From: Clostridia bacterium
GTDB lineage: Bacteria; Bacillota; Clostridia; Lachnospirales; Bianqueaceae
Length of the DNA stretch: 64,000 nt
Direction of reading: 5' to 3'
Assembly: GCA_900764045.1 (NCBI GenBank)
Contig: CAAFMN010000047.1
Location: forward strand, 19,176 to 83,175
Position numbers and translations under genes: made by a program. The notes under the pieces were generated by a model. That model worked only from the letters and a program-made list of their open reading frames with translations, ran no database searches and was not told where the DNA came from. Positions 22,843-32,880 of this stretch are shown here, piece by piece. Position 1 is the first letter of the stretch; the number at the start of each line of letters is the position of its first letter.

Positions 22843-25533
22843 TTACTTCCACCCTCCTCGCGCTACTAGCATTGGCATAATATAAATTACCGCAATCATT
22901 CCTAAAAGCCACAGATACGGCATAGCGCCTGCAATCTTACAGCATCTGCCCTTATATGCCGTAATGCGTTTCCGTTTCCAGAGCAAAAGCCCGGCCGCAC
23001 ACAGTCCAAAAACACTGATCCCCAACCCCAGGCGCAATCCCGGTGTATGATATGTCAGCTCTATTCTGTTTTCACCGCTCACCAGCGTTACCGACATGAA
23101 TCCGCTCAGCGCTTCATTCACCTGTGCTTTTTCCCCATTGATCCGTACCTCATACCCATTATGGTATGCCAACGGAATCAACATGGTCTGTCCGGTGCGT
23201 CCATTCTGTACATACGCGCGAACCGCACTCCCCTGAATCTCCAATTCCGTCCCTCTGGCTTCCTTTTCCAGGTTCTGCATCGTTTCTTCTGCAAGTCCCG
23301 CTACGCCAAAGGATGCCGGACTGATATTCTTGCTGATCCCGATCTCTATCTTGACCTCTTCGTCTTCAAAGTTTCCCAGCTCCAGGATGCCGTTGATCTT
23401 TTTAGCCGGGTAATCCGACTCAAGCAGCCGGTTATTCACCATGACCGTACAAGCCCCATTCTCCGCCTCGGACAGCCTTGTCGTATACCGCCCGCCAAAG
23501 CAGTCGAAATACAGTGTCTGCCGTCCTTCTACACGAATATAATAGGTAATCATCCCGATCTTCTCACCCTCTGCCAAGGTGATTTTTCCATTCTCATAGG
23601 TCAGATTCTTCCATTCTGCCGGATCGTAACGGACAAACAAATTCTCCTGCGTCCCTAACAGGCTCTGATACAGACGGTTCTGCGCTTCAAAGCGATCTCC
23701 CGTCCCCATCTGCGCCACCGCGGGCCAGCTGACATCGCTGATCAGCGCGGACGGCAGCCGATAAGGATTCAGAACGAGAGCATATCTCGCGTTCTGATAC
23801 ACGACCGTATCCCCTGCCGCGACTTCCTGTATCCGCTTAACTGTATATAGATTGGACAGGAGCGCATCCGTAAACTGAGTTCCGCCCTGAGAATCCGCCT
23901 CCATCCAATAGGCGGAATAGCCCAACTTCTTCATAGCAAACAGATAATCTTCTCCTGTAAGCGACGTATAGTGCGACAGCGTTGGCAGTCCGTCCGCGCC
24001 CATCCAGTTGGCCTCCACCTCCCTACGCTGCGTCTTGACCCGGTAAAATCCCTGCTCCTGCAGATGCTGCCCCAGATCCAGAATATCATTGTATCCACTC
24101 TGATCCGCCGCCGGATACCCCATGTACACACCGCCGTTGAAAACACTCTCGACCAACAGCACGACCAACAGCGCCGCAGCCAGCGCCCCCTTATGCAGCC
24201 AGCCCAAGCGTCCCAGAGCCAACACGATCAGGTATACCGCACTCACAGCCACCGCCGCGTAGGCCAGTGCGCGGAAGGATTCCGCATCTCCCCATAGTCC
24301 CGTGGTATACGCATTCATGGTCTCTTTTTCTTCCTGCATATAGGGCAGCAAAATAGCGGCCAACAATGCCACACAGGCCACGCAGATGACAGATGCCGCC
24401 ATCATGCGGACGCCCGACCGTGCCGCGTCCTGTACCGATTCCGGTGCGGGCTGGGCAGACTTGCTCCGAAGAATCTCCGACAACGCGCAGGCTGCAGTCA
24501 TCAGCATCAAAAAAGATGTGATATACCCGTACCTGGCCGGGAAGCACTGATAGCTGCCCGTATGCCAGATCTTGTTGATCGGTTCCAGACAAAGCGGCAG
24601 AATCATCAGAATCGTCATGATCAGAATCCATGCCAATTCCGGCCGTTTTTTCATCCGGTGATACGGAAAAAAGAGTAGGGACGGCACAAAGATCCCCGTA
24701 CAAAACAGAAGCGGTATCGTAGTCACCAAGGATGGCAGCAGGGGACTTCTCTCCAAATTCTGCATCAGATTTGACCCTCTGGCGGACTCCAGATAGGCCC
24801 CCAGACAGGGCAGCCAGATACAAGCGGTAAGACAAGCCGCCACAGCGCTGGACAGAATAAAGAGCAGCGCCCCGCGACGTCTCTCCGCGCGGCTGCAGCA
24901 CATACACAGATACAGTCCCGATCCAATCAGCAGAAACAGGACCACCATATAACTCATATAATAATTGACAAACAGCTCCGCACACAGAACACCGATATAG
25001 AGTCCCGGTTTTGCCTCGCGCAGCAATCTGTCCAGCCCCATCAGGAGCGCCGGGAACAAATACGCCGTATCCAGCCAGATCACATTCTGGTAAAACATCA
25101 TATTAAATCCGCAGAACGCATACATCAGCGCCAGCGCGGAGACCAGCCCCATCCCCAGCTCCGGGAACTTCCTCCGAAAGAACCAATATGCTGAAGCCGC
25201 GCAAAGCATCAGCTTCATGACTACCAGAATATTAAAAAAGCTGAACATCCCCTCATCCGGCACAAAAACTGTCAGCATATGCAGCGGGCTTGCTACAAAG
25301 AAGAACAGCACGCCCCACATATCCATACCGCCGGCATTCTGCAGATTTAAGAATACGGACTGTTCCCCACACAGCATATCCTTCAAATCCAGCAGCAACG
25401 GCACGACTTGCTGTCTTGCGTCGCACCAGGCCAACGTCAGCTTTCCATACGGAAACAGCTGGAACAGCAAATAAACAATAGAACTAAGGATACCGGTCAA
25501 AATGACCGGTATCAGAATTTCCCTCTTTTTCAT
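22843..25533 (-). CDS. YfhO family multi-spanning membrane protein
   Basis: This 896-aa membrane protein resembles the YfhO family, GT-C-like proteins linked in Bacillus to glycosylation of teichoic acids. Around a dozen membrane helices fill residues 10-465. An extracellular beta-rich domain of about 380 residues follows, and a final helix lies near residues 840-860, with one more near 875. The N-terminal loop contains LAWCDARQQVVPLL, whose Asp may be the catalytic acid of the GT-C fold. It lies 13 bp after pfkA. Its lipid-linked sugar donor is unknown. Confidence 0.8.
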   Translation of the reverse strand: MKKREILIPVILTGILSSIVYLLFQLFPYGKLTLAWCDARQQVVPLLLDLKDMLCGEQSVFLNLQNAGGMDMWGVLFFFVASPLHMLTVFVPDEGMFSFFNILVVMKLMLCAASAYWFFRRKFPELGMGLVSALALMYAFCGFNMMFYQNVIWLDTAYLFPALLMGLDRLLREAKPGLYIGVLCAELFVNYYMSYMVVLFLLIGSGLYLCMCCSRAERRRGALLFILSSAVAACLTACIWLPCLGAYLESARGSNLMQNLERSPLLPSLVTTIPLLFCTGIFVPSLLFFPYHRMKKRPELAWILIMTILMILPLCLEPINKIWHTGSYQCFPARYGYITSFLMLMTAACALSEILRSKSAQPAPESVQDAARSGVRMMAASVICVACVALLAAILLPYMQEEKETMNAYTTGLWGDAESFRALAYAAVAVSAVYLIVLALGRLGWLHKGALAAALLVVLLVESVFNGGVYMGYPAADQSGYNDILDLGQHLQEQGFYRVKTQRREVEANWMGADGLPTLSHYTSLTGEDYLFAMKKLGYSAYWMEADSQGGTQFTDALLSNLYTVKRIQEVAAGDTVVYQNARYALVLNPYRLPSALISDVSWPAVAQMGTGDRFEAQNRLYQSLLGTQENLFVRYDPAEWKNLTYENGKITLAEGEKIGMITYYIRVEGRQTLYFDCFGGRYTTRLSEAENGACTVMVNNRLLESDYPAKKINGILELGNFEDEEVKIEIGISKNISPASFGVAGLAEETMQNLEKEARGTELEIQGSAVRAYVQNGRTGQTMLIPLAYHNGYEVRINGEKAQVNEALSGFMSVTLVSGENRIELTYHTPGLRLGLGISVFGLCAAGLLLWKRKRITAYKGRCCKIAGAMPYLWLLGMIAVIYIMPMLVARGGWK

Positions 25534-25546
25534 TGACAGATCCTTA

Positions 25547-26527
25547 TTAATATGTACTTATGTGCAGGTTGGCATTCCAGATATCCATTGACGGCTTCCG
25601 CTTCATTGCCAGAGCCTCGTCGATGTCCAGATCCACATACTGTCCCTTCTGCACGCCGATAATCCGATTGGTCTCTCCGCGGTACAACGCCTCTACCGCC
25701 AGATATCCCATCATGGAAGCATGCTTGATATCCAGCGCCGTCGGACGTCCGCCGCGCTGTACATGGCCCAGAATCGTTGCCCGGGACTCAATGCCTGTTA
25801 CCTCATGAATCCGCTGCGCCAATTCCTCGGCATGTCCTACGCCCTCCGCGACGATGATAATGTTATGCTTCTTGCCGCGGGCACGGTTCTCCATAATCAC
25901 GCGGATCAGATGGTCAAAACTCTGAGACTCCGCGTCCTCCGGAATCATGATTGCATCCGCTCCCGTAGAGATTCCTGTCCACAGAGCCAATTCTCCGCAG
26001 TTACGGCCCATAACCTCAACAACGCTGCAGCGCTCATGGGATGTGGAAGTATCCCGCAGTCTCGCGACCGCTTCTACCGCGATATTCGTCGCTGTATCAA
26101 ATCCTATCGTATACTCGGAACAGGCGATATCCAGATCAATCGTACCGGGAACACCTACCACGCTGATGCCTCTCTGGGACAGCTTCTGCGCTCCGCGGAA
26201 AGAACCGTCTCCGCCAATGATCACCAATCCATCGATTCCGAAAATGCGGCACATCTCCGCCGCGCGGTCCTGATACTCCGCCTCCAGGAACTCCGGACAC
26301 CGTGCGGTATATAAAATCGTACCGCCACGATGAATAATATCCGCGACACTGTTGGCATGCATATCCAGCACGTCGCCCTTCAGCAATCCGGCATACCCCT
26401 TACGGATTCCCATAACACGGCATCCCCTGTTCAGGGCGCTTCTGACTACCGCGCGAATACACGCGTTCATTCCCGGTGCATCTCCTCCGCTGGTCAACAC
26501 TCCAACCGTTCTGAGACTGCCCTCCAT
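25547..26527 (-). CDS. pfkA: 6-phosphofructokinase, ATP-dependent type
   Basis: This 326-aa enzyme phosphorylates fructose 6-phosphate in glycolysis. It shows TSGGDAPGMNACIRA, the GGDGSFRGA ATP loop (the Gly after GGD indicates ATP rather than PPi), the substrate block VMGRNCGELAL, MIPED and LGHVQRGGRPTALD. The catalytic loop normally written TIDND is TIDLD here, at residues 129-133: the base Asp is kept but the invariant-looking Asn is Leu. It starts a run with the YfhO-like gene and aroB. AAGGA lies 9 nt before the ATG, and a promoter is at 26608-26636. Confidence 0.92.
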   Translation of the reverse strand: MEGSLRTVGVLTSGGDAPGMNACIRAVVRSALNRGCRVMGIRKGYAGLLKGDVLDMHANSVADIIHRGGTILYTARCPEFLEAEYQDRAAEMCRIFGIDGLVIIGGDGSFRGAQKLSQRGISVVGVPGTIDLDIACSEYTIGFDTATNIAVEAVARLRDTSTSHERCSVVEVMGRNCGELALWTGISTGADAIMIPEDAESQSFDHLIRVIMENRARGKKHNIIIVAEGVGHAEELAQRIHEVTGIESRATILGHVQRGGRPTALDIKHASMMGYLAVEALYRGETNRIIGVQKGQYVDLDIDEALAMKRKPSMDIWNANLHISTY

Positions 26528-26607
26528 GACTAATCATCCTTTCTATATAACGGCACATTTCTATTCAGATTTCAAGGGACGCATGAATCGCAAATCCCTC
26601 CGATTTT

Positions 26608-26636
26608 ATTGTACACGATGAAAGATCAAATTTCAA
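26608..26636 (-). promoter_or_regulatory. Sigma-A promoter of pfkA operon
   Basis: On the minus strand, TTGAAA at 26636-26631 and TACAAT at 26613-26608 are 17 nt apart, in the gap after dnaE. Confidence 0.75.
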
Positions 26637-26663
26637 GTCCTTTTTTATAAAAACTCGCGGTCT

Positions 26664-29600
26664 TCAGCGCCAGACGACGGATCCGGCTCCCAACAGTGTC
26701 TCCAGCTTATTATACAATTCTGAGCTCTTAGAGATCCTGTATGCCGCCGGTGCTTTTAAGCGCTGCTTCTCCGCTGTCAGATACAGATACAGATCGTACG
26801 GTCCCGGATACTGCCGAAAAAGATTCAGCAGCTCCTGCTGCTTGCTCTCCCAATCCGCCTGTCCTGCCAGCCGCAGCCACAGCACTTTGGTATTCTCCTT
26901 CTGCGCCGCCTCTGCCGCAGCCATCGCCGCCGGAGCCACCTGCGTTCCGCGTCCCTCATACCGTCTGCGGTACACCTGCTGTTCACTGCCCAACGCCGCA
27001 GCCTGCCCAAAGGGCGCTACCGCCTGGGCAACCATCTTGGCGTTCTCATCATCGCCTATGCTCACTCGGCCCCGCACAAACACTCTGGCATCTGTCGCGA
27101 GATACGCCCTCGCTTCTTCATAGACATTCGGAAAGAGCAGCACCTCTACACTACCGTAGAGATCCTCCAGTGTGACAAACGCCATCATCTTATTACTCTT
27201 GGTGATCTTGGTCTGCAGATTCATGATGACGCCGCCGATCGTCGCGGTTTCACCATCGATCACTCCGCATCGTTCCTCTTCTTCATCCCATCGGAAATCC
27301 CCCGCGTTGCGGCTGATCACCCTGCGCCACTCTTCTTCGTACTCCTGCAGCGGATGTCCTGTCAGATAGATTCCCAGAACCTCTTTCTCCAGCGCCAGCT
27401 TCTGTTCCTGCGGATATTCCGCCAATCCCTGCAGCCGGTCCGCTACGTCCTTTTCTCCTTCTTCATCTCCCATACCAAACAAATCCATCTGTCCGGAAAG
27501 CTGATTTTTGTACCATTGCGCAGCCGCCGCGATCGCCGTGCCGCTCTGCTCAAGATACTCCCGCCTGCTCCCGCCGAAAGAATCAAAGGCTCCCGCCTTG
27601 ATCAGATTCTCCAACACTTTCCGGTTCATATCCGCTCCCTGCATTCTACGGCAAAAGTCCGTCATACTCCGGAACGGTCCCGCTTTTTCCCGTTCTGCTA
27701 CAATCCTGTCAACTATGGACTGGCCGACACCTTTAATCGACGACAATCCATACCGGATCCGGTGATCTGCCGACACGGAAAATCCGGTATATCCTTCATT
27801 GATATCCGGAGAAGTCAACTCGATATTCATCGCCTTGAGACTCTGGATGTATTCCGCGACTTTTCCCGGATGATCGATGACAGATGTCAGCAGCGCCGCC
27901 ATAAATTCCACCGGATAATGCACCTTGAGCCAAGCGGTCTGATATGCCACCACGGCATAGCAAGCCGCGTGCGCCTTATTAAAGGCATACTTGGCAAAAT
28001 CAGTCATCTCATCAAAGATCTTCTCCGCCTGCTCCGCGCTGACGCCCCTTTTGACGCATCCCGGAACGCCTTCTTCTTCATTACCATAGACGAAAAACTG
28101 CCGCTCTCTGGCCATCACGTCCGCTTTTTTCTTGGACATTGCCTTACGTACCAGGTCCGCACGTCCCATGGTATAGCCTGCCAAGTCCCGAACGATCTGC
28201 ATGACCTGCTCCTGATAGACAATGCAGCCGTAGGTGGCGCTCAGGATCGGTTCCAGCTGCGGCGCCGTATACTTCACCGCTTCCGGATGTTTTTTCCCTT
28301 CTACATATTTGGGGATAAAATCCATCGGCCCCGGGCGATAGAGGGAGATTCCGGCGATGATGTCCTCAATCCCCTCCGGGCGCAGCTCCTTCATAAAAGA
28401 AGTCATGCCGCCGCTCTCCAGCTGAAAGATTCCCACGGTTTTGCCCGCGCCGATCGTCTGATATACTTCCGGATCATTCATAGGGATCTCGTCCGTCTTG
28501 ATCTTTTTCCCATACTGCTTTTCCACCAGATCCAACGCGTCCTGAATCACAGTCAGTGTCCGCAGTCCCAGAAAGTCCATCTTCAGAAGACCCAGCTCCT
28601 CGATAGTCGTCATCGTGAACTGCGTCACCGGTGCTCCGTCATTGGTCGCCAGCGGTACATAATCCATGACCGGGCGCTTGGAGATCACAACGCCGGCCGC
28701 ATGGGTCGAAGCATGACGCGGCAGTCCTTCCAGACGCAATGACATATCAATCAGCTTCTTGATCTGCTCATCGCTCTTATAGAGTCCCGCCAATTCCGGA
28801 TTGACTTCCAGCGCTTTATCAATCGTCATTCCCAGGTCCCGTGGAATCATCTTGGCAATCTTATCCACCTCGCCGTAAGGCATGTCCAGCGCCCGTCCTA
28901 CATCCCGAATCACGAGCCGCGCCGCCATGGTGCCGAACGTGATGATCTGACTTACCCGGTCCGCTCCGTACTTTCTGGTCACATACTCGATCACTTCCTG
29001 CCGCCTGCGGTAGCAGAAATCCACGTCGATATCCGGCATACTGACTCGTTCCGGATTCAGGAAACGCTCAAAAATCAGGCTATACTGTGTTGGCTCAATA
29101 TCCGTAATCCGCAGGCAGTAAGCCACCACGCTGCCCGCAGCCGATCCTCGGCCCGGTCCTACCATGATCCCCTGGGATTTGGCATAGTTGATAAAATCCC
29201 ATACAATCAGGAAATAATCTATATATCCCATCTTCTCGATGACGCCCAGCTCATATTCCAGCCGTTCTCTCAGTTCCGGCGTCTCCTGCGCATAACGCTC
29301 TGAAAGTCCTTTTTCACAGAGCATCCGCAGATACCCGCGGGCATCATACCCCTGCGGCACATCATAAGCAGGGAGCTTCAGCTCATGGAATTTGAATTCC
29401 ACCTGGCAGCGCCTGGCAATCTCCTCGGTATTAGCAATCGCCTGCGGCGCATAGGGAAAAAGCTCCGCCATCTCTTCCGGAGATTTCAGATAGAACTGTC
29501 CGCCCTCATAACGCATTCGGTCCTGATCATCCACCTTTTTCCCAGTCTGAATGCACAGCAAAATATCATGAGCCGCCGCGTCTTCTTTATATGTATAATG

Positions 29601-30218
29601 TACATCATTGGTCGCCACCAACGGCAAACCGGTCTCCCGGCTCATCCGCAGCAGCTGCTGATTGACCTGTGCCTGCTCCGGAATCCCATGATCCTGGAGC
29701 TCCAGATAGAAATTGCCCTCTCCCATGATTTCGGCATATTCCAGTGCGACCTCCTTGGCCTTTTCATAGCCCGAGCCGATCAAGGCACGCGGAACAGCCC
29801 CGGCCAAACAGGCGCTCAGGGCAATAATCCCTTCATGATTCTCCCGCAAAAGATCCAGATCAATCCTGGGCTTATAGTAAAAGCCCTCTATAAAGCCCAA
29901 GGAAACCATCTTTATCAGATTTTCATAGCCCTGCTGAGTCTCTGCCAGAAGCACCAGATGATAATACTCTGCATCCGAGCGGCCTTCCTTCTGAAAACGG
30001 CTCCGCTCCGCCACATAGACCTCACAGCCGATTACAGGGTGTATGCCTTGCGCCTTACACTCCTTATAGAAATCAATCACGCCATACATCGCTCCATGAT
30101 CCGTGATGGCCAGATTCTCCATTCCCAGCGCTTTCGCCTGCTTTACGATTTCCGTGATCTTGGATGATCCGTCCAAAAGGCTGTATTCCGTATGTACATG
30201 CAAGTGAGTAAATCCCAT
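26664..30218 (-). CDS. dnaE: DNA polymerase III alpha subunit
   Basis: This 1184-aa replicative polymerase subunit has an N-terminal PHP domain starting FTHLHVHTEYSLLDGSSK with metal-binding His residues. The C-family palm has PDIDVDF near residue 395 and MVGPGRGSAAGS before it, and LLKMDFLGLRTL follows. The helix-hairpin-helix and OB-fold (MAFVTLEDLYGSVEVLLFPN) domains come late. There is no 3'-5' exonuclease insert, so it is DnaE rather than PolC. AGGAGG lies 8 nt before the ATG. It is probably read independently of the pfkA promoter that follows it. Confidence 0.96.
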   Translation of the reverse strand: MGFTHLHVHTEYSLLDGSSKITEIVKQAKALGMENLAITDHGAMYGVIDFYKECKAQGIHPVIGCEVYVAERSRFQKEGRSDAEYYHLVLLAETQQGYENLIKMVSLGFIEGFYYKPRIDLDLLRENHEGIIALSACLAGAVPRALIGSGYEKAKEVALEYAEIMGEGNFYLELQDHGIPEQAQVNQQLLRMSRETGLPLVATNDVHYTYKEDAAAHDILLCIQTGKKVDDQDRMRYEGGQFYLKSPEEMAELFPYAPQAIANTEEIARRCQVEFKFHELKLPAYDVPQGYDARGYLRMLCEKGLSERYAQETPELRERLEYELGVIEKMGYIDYFLIVWDFINYAKSQGIMVGPGRGSAAGSVVAYCLRITDIEPTQYSLIFERFLNPERVSMPDIDVDFCYRRRQEVIEYVTRKYGADRVSQIITFGTMAARLVIRDVGRALDMPYGEVDKIAKMIPRDLGMTIDKALEVNPELAGLYKSDEQIKKLIDMSLRLEGLPRHASTHAAGVVISKRPVMDYVPLATNDGAPVTQFTMTTIEELGLLKMDFLGLRTLTVIQDALDLVEKQYGKKIKTDEIPMNDPEVYQTIGAGKTVGIFQLESGGMTSFMKELRPEGIEDIIAGISLYRPGPMDFIPKYVEGKKHPEAVKYTAPQLEPILSATYGCIVYQEQVMQIVRDLAGYTMGRADLVRKAMSKKKADVMARERQFFVYGNEEEGVPGCVKRGVSAEQAEKIFDEMTDFAKYAFNKAHAACYAVVAYQTAWLKVHYPVEFMAALLTSVIDHPGKVAEYIQSLKAMNIELTSPDINEGYTGFSVSADHRIRYGLSSIKGVGQSIVDRIVAEREKAGPFRSMTDFCRRMQGADMNRKVLENLIKAGAFDSFGGSRREYLEQSGTAIAAAAQWYKNQLSGQMDLFGMGDEEGEKDVADRLQGLAEYPQEQKLALEKEVLGIYLTGHPLQEYEEEWRRVISRNAGDFRWDEEEERCGVIDGETATIGGVIMNLQTKITKSNKMMAFVTLEDLYGSVEVLLFPNVYEEARAYLATDARVFVRGRVSIGDDENAKMVAQAVAPFGQAAALGSEQQVYRRRYEGRGTQVAPAAMAAAEAAQKENTKVLWLRLAGQADWESKQQELLNLFRQYPGPYDLYLYLTAEKQRLKAPAAYRISKSSELYNKLETLLGAGSVVWR

Positions 30219-30244
30219 GGCGCCTCCTCCTCTTTATGTAGAAC

Positions 30245-30265
30245 AAAAAACGGGGAATCCCCCGT
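30245..30265 (-). terminator. Terminator of the lipoprotein hydrolase gene
   Basis: On the minus strand, ACGGGG and CCCCGT pair around a GATT loop, followed by six T. It lies just downstream of the hydrolase stop codon and before dnaE. Confidence 0.85.
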
Positions 30266-30268
30266 CTT

Positions 30269-31669
30269 TTATCTGTCCGACTGTGTTAAAATCCACTGGC
30301 TCAAATCCGCAATTACCTCATCCGCGACATGCAGCGGACGGGCATATTGTTTGGTTACATCGCCGTATAATCCTTCCGGCTGCATCATCATATGATTGAG
30401 GCCGTCATAAAGCTTCATGACTACATTGGATTTGCCCGTCAGCTTTTCCTGCCAGCCGGTATAATCCACATCCGCTTCAATCTGATAGTCCGCGCCGCCT
30501 TGCAGGATCATTACCGGCTTATCCGTATCCACAACCATCTGCGGATAATCATATGCGTTCAGATCCTTCCAGAAGTAGGCGTACTGATTCAGCATGACCG
30601 TTGTCATCTTATCGTCCTCCAAAGTATCCACCTTGCGGATGGACTCGATCTCGGACTTCAGCATGGGCTCCAGATATTTCGCTGTTTCCGCCTCCATGCC
30701 GTTCATGCCGTACCGTATGGTCTGATCATACGCGGCCTCCGACCACTCTCTGGAGGGTACCGCAATCATCGCGTATCCGGCATAATCTGCCTGCAAGTCG
30801 ATTCTGGGCGCTACATATCCGCCCAGATCATGTCCGATCATGTAGACCTGCTCCGGATCCACACAAGACTGCTTCCGCAGCACCTCTGTCGCCAGAACCG
30901 CGTCATCGATGGTCTGAAAATCAATAGTCAGCGTATCCAGGTCTGTAATGCTGTATCCCTCCGGATAGGTATACGCCCGCTTATCATATCTCAACACGGC
31001 GATTCCCTGCTGCGCCAGGCCATTGGCCAGATCCCGGAACATCTTGGTCGCGAGCGCCGTCTCATCCCGGTCATTAGCTCCGACTCCATGCACCAATACT
31101 ACCGCCGGAAGATTTGTGCCGCCCTTAGGATAGGTCAGCGTCCCCTCCAGCTCATATTCGGTTCCTTCTCCGATCTTAACAGTCTTTTCCTCCAGTCCCT
31201 CCGGCAGCGTATAGGCAGCTTCTGCTGACAGCGCTGATTCATAAAAGTCCAAATAGACCAGATTGTAATCGCTGGTGAACAACATATCCGCGGACATAGT
31301 AATATCCTCGAACTCATAGTTGACTACCGCCGCCCCGGCATAACAATAATAAAATCTGTCGATAACGGAGGTATTTTTCAGCTCTCCATGCTGTGCGAGA
31401 ATCTCCTGCCACTGACTCCAGCCGTTCGTCAGATTCGCTTCCGCCTCTCCCGCTTCTTTAGGAAGCTGTGCGATCAGATCCTCCAACGTGCCTTCCTTCA
31501 GGATCCGATTGATCTTGGACACCGCGGAATCTACCTCGGACTCGGTACTGCTCTCCATCGCAATCACGGCTTTTCCGCCGTTGTAATATTTTTCCGTACA
31601 GCCCGCCATGCCAAGCAGCAGGCACGCAGCCAGCAGGAGCGCCAGGCCCCGCCGCAGATATCTCTTCAT
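30269..31669 (-). CDS. Lipoprotein alpha/beta hydrolase with DUF3887-like N-domain, Asp in nucleophile position
   Basis: This 466-aa predicted lipoprotein has a signal ending in a lipobox (MAGC, Cys near residue 24). Residues 40-150 form a domain resembling DUF3887. Residues 160-466 form an alpha/beta hydrolase with the oxyanion region VLVHGVGANDRDE, a C-terminal Asp in ILQGGADYQIE and the His in YDGLNHMMM. At the nucleophile elbow the usual GHSLGG is GHDLGG, so Ser is replaced by Asp. Asp nucleophiles are known in haloalkane dehalogenases and epoxide hydrolases of this fold. The ATG at 31669 has AAAGG 9 nt upstream; a GTG lies three codons earlier. It follows prfB by 24 bp and is probably anchored on the outer face of the membrane. 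Confidence 0.82.
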   Translation of the reverse strand: MKRYLRRGLALLLAACLLLGMAGCTEKYYNGGKAVIAMESSTESEVDSAVSKINRILKEGTLEDLIAQLPKEAGEAEANLTNGWSQWQEILAQHGELKNTSVIDRFYYCYAGAAVVNYEFEDITMSADMLFTSDYNLVYLDFYESALSAEAAYTLPEGLEEKTVKIGEGTEYELEGTLTYPKGGTNLPAVVLVHGVGANDRDETALATKMFRDLANGLAQQGIAVLRYDKRAYTYPEGYSITDLDTLTIDFQTIDDAVLATEVLRKQSCVDPEQVYMIGHDLGGYVAPRIDLQADYAGYAMIAVPSREWSEAAYDQTIRYGMNGMEAETAKYLEPMLKSEIESIRKVDTLEDDKMTTVMLNQYAYFWKDLNAYDYPQMVVDTDKPVMILQGGADYQIEADVDYTGWQEKLTGKSNVVMKLYDGLNHMMMQPEGLYGDVTKQYARPLHVADEVIADLSQWILTQSDR

Positions 31670-31693
31670 CGCTTTCACCCTTTCCCGATCCGG

Positions 31694-32819
31694 TTATTCC
31701 TCCTGACCGGTCGCTTTCTTGCTCTTCCACATCAGATAGGCATTCATAAACGGTGTCAGATCTCCATCCATAACACCCTGAATATTTGCCGTCTCTTCTC
31801 CTGTCCGAAGGTCCTTGACCATACTGTAGGGATGGAATACATAAGACCGAATCTGGCTGCCCCAGGCAATATCCTTGACCTCGCCCCGGATATCCGCCAT
31901 CTTCTCCATCTGCTTTTCCTGCTCTACTTCGTACAGCTTGGCCTTCAGCATCTGCATCGCCTTGTCCTTGTTCTGGAACTGCGAACGCTCATTCTGGCAC
32001 TGTACCACAATTCCGGTCGGCAGATGCGTAATACGGATCGCCGAACTGGTCTTGTTAACCTTCTGTCCGCCCGCGCCGCTGGACCGATAGGTATCAATCC
32101 GCAGATCATCCGGATCGATATCGACCTGGATCGTATCATCCAGTTCCGGCATGACATCGCAGGAAGAAAAAGAAGTATGACGGCGGCCGGAAGAGTCAAA
32201 AGGTGAAATCCGCACCAAACGGTGGATTCCCTTCTCCGACTTCAAATATCCAAACGCGTTTTCTCCGTTCACCTGAAAGGTTACGGATTTGATTCCGGCT
32301 TCATCACCTTCCTGATAGTCCAGGAGTTCCAGCTTATAGCCCTGCTTCTCCGCCCATCTTGTGTACATTCTGTACAGCATCTCCGTCCAGTCGCAGGCTT
32401 CTGTTCCGCCCGCGCCCGCATGAAGCGTCACAATCGCATTCTTACTGTCAAACTCGCCGCACAGAAGCGCCCTCAGACGATACTTCTCATAACTGTCCTT
32501 AAAGTCCTGAATCTCCTGCTCCAGCTCCTCGGCCATGGATTCGTCTTCCTCCTCCGTCGCCATCTCCAGAAGCGTGCAGGCATCTTCATAGCTCTGAATC
32601 ACATGCTCATAATCCGCCAGCTTGTTCTTCAGCGCTCCCGCTTCCTGTAGAATTCTCTGACTGCGCTCCGCATCGTTCCAAAAATCCGGTTCCGATGCCA
32701 TGAGGTCGTACTCTTCGATCTTATTCCTCAGCTCAGCCGGGTTAAAGGGACTCACCCAGTTCTTCAACAGCTCCCTTGTATTTTTCCAGCTCTAATTTGT
32801 ACTCGTCAAATGCAAGCAA
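31694..32819 (-). CDS. prfB: Peptide chain release factor 2, with programmed +1 frameshift
   Basis: Release factor 2 terminates translation at UGA and UAA. The gene is read from a TTG at 32819 (AAAGG 9 nt upstream) for 25 codons, ending GESL, then meets an in-frame TAA at 32744-32742. A +1 shift on CTT (32747-32745) skips one T and continues NPAELRNKIEEYD to the stop at 31694, giving 374 aa. GGUGA upstream of the shift site can pair with 16S rRNA, as in the known prfB mechanism. Domain signatures SPFDSSGRRHTSF and the catalytic GGQ in SSGAGGQKVNK are intact. The stop in the shift site is TAA rather than TGA. It lies between secA and the lipoprotein gene. Confidence 0.93.
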
Positions 32820-32880
32820 AGATCTCACCCTTTCCTGTCGTTATTTTTATAGAAACAGGGCCATCGCCCGATTTCACAGA

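Noticed and set aside
31694..32767. prfB read only from the in-frame TTG at 32767
   Set aside because: That start lies past the typical N-terminus and has no RBS. A 25-codon upstream frame plus a +1 shift at CTT-TAA restores the full family sequence.
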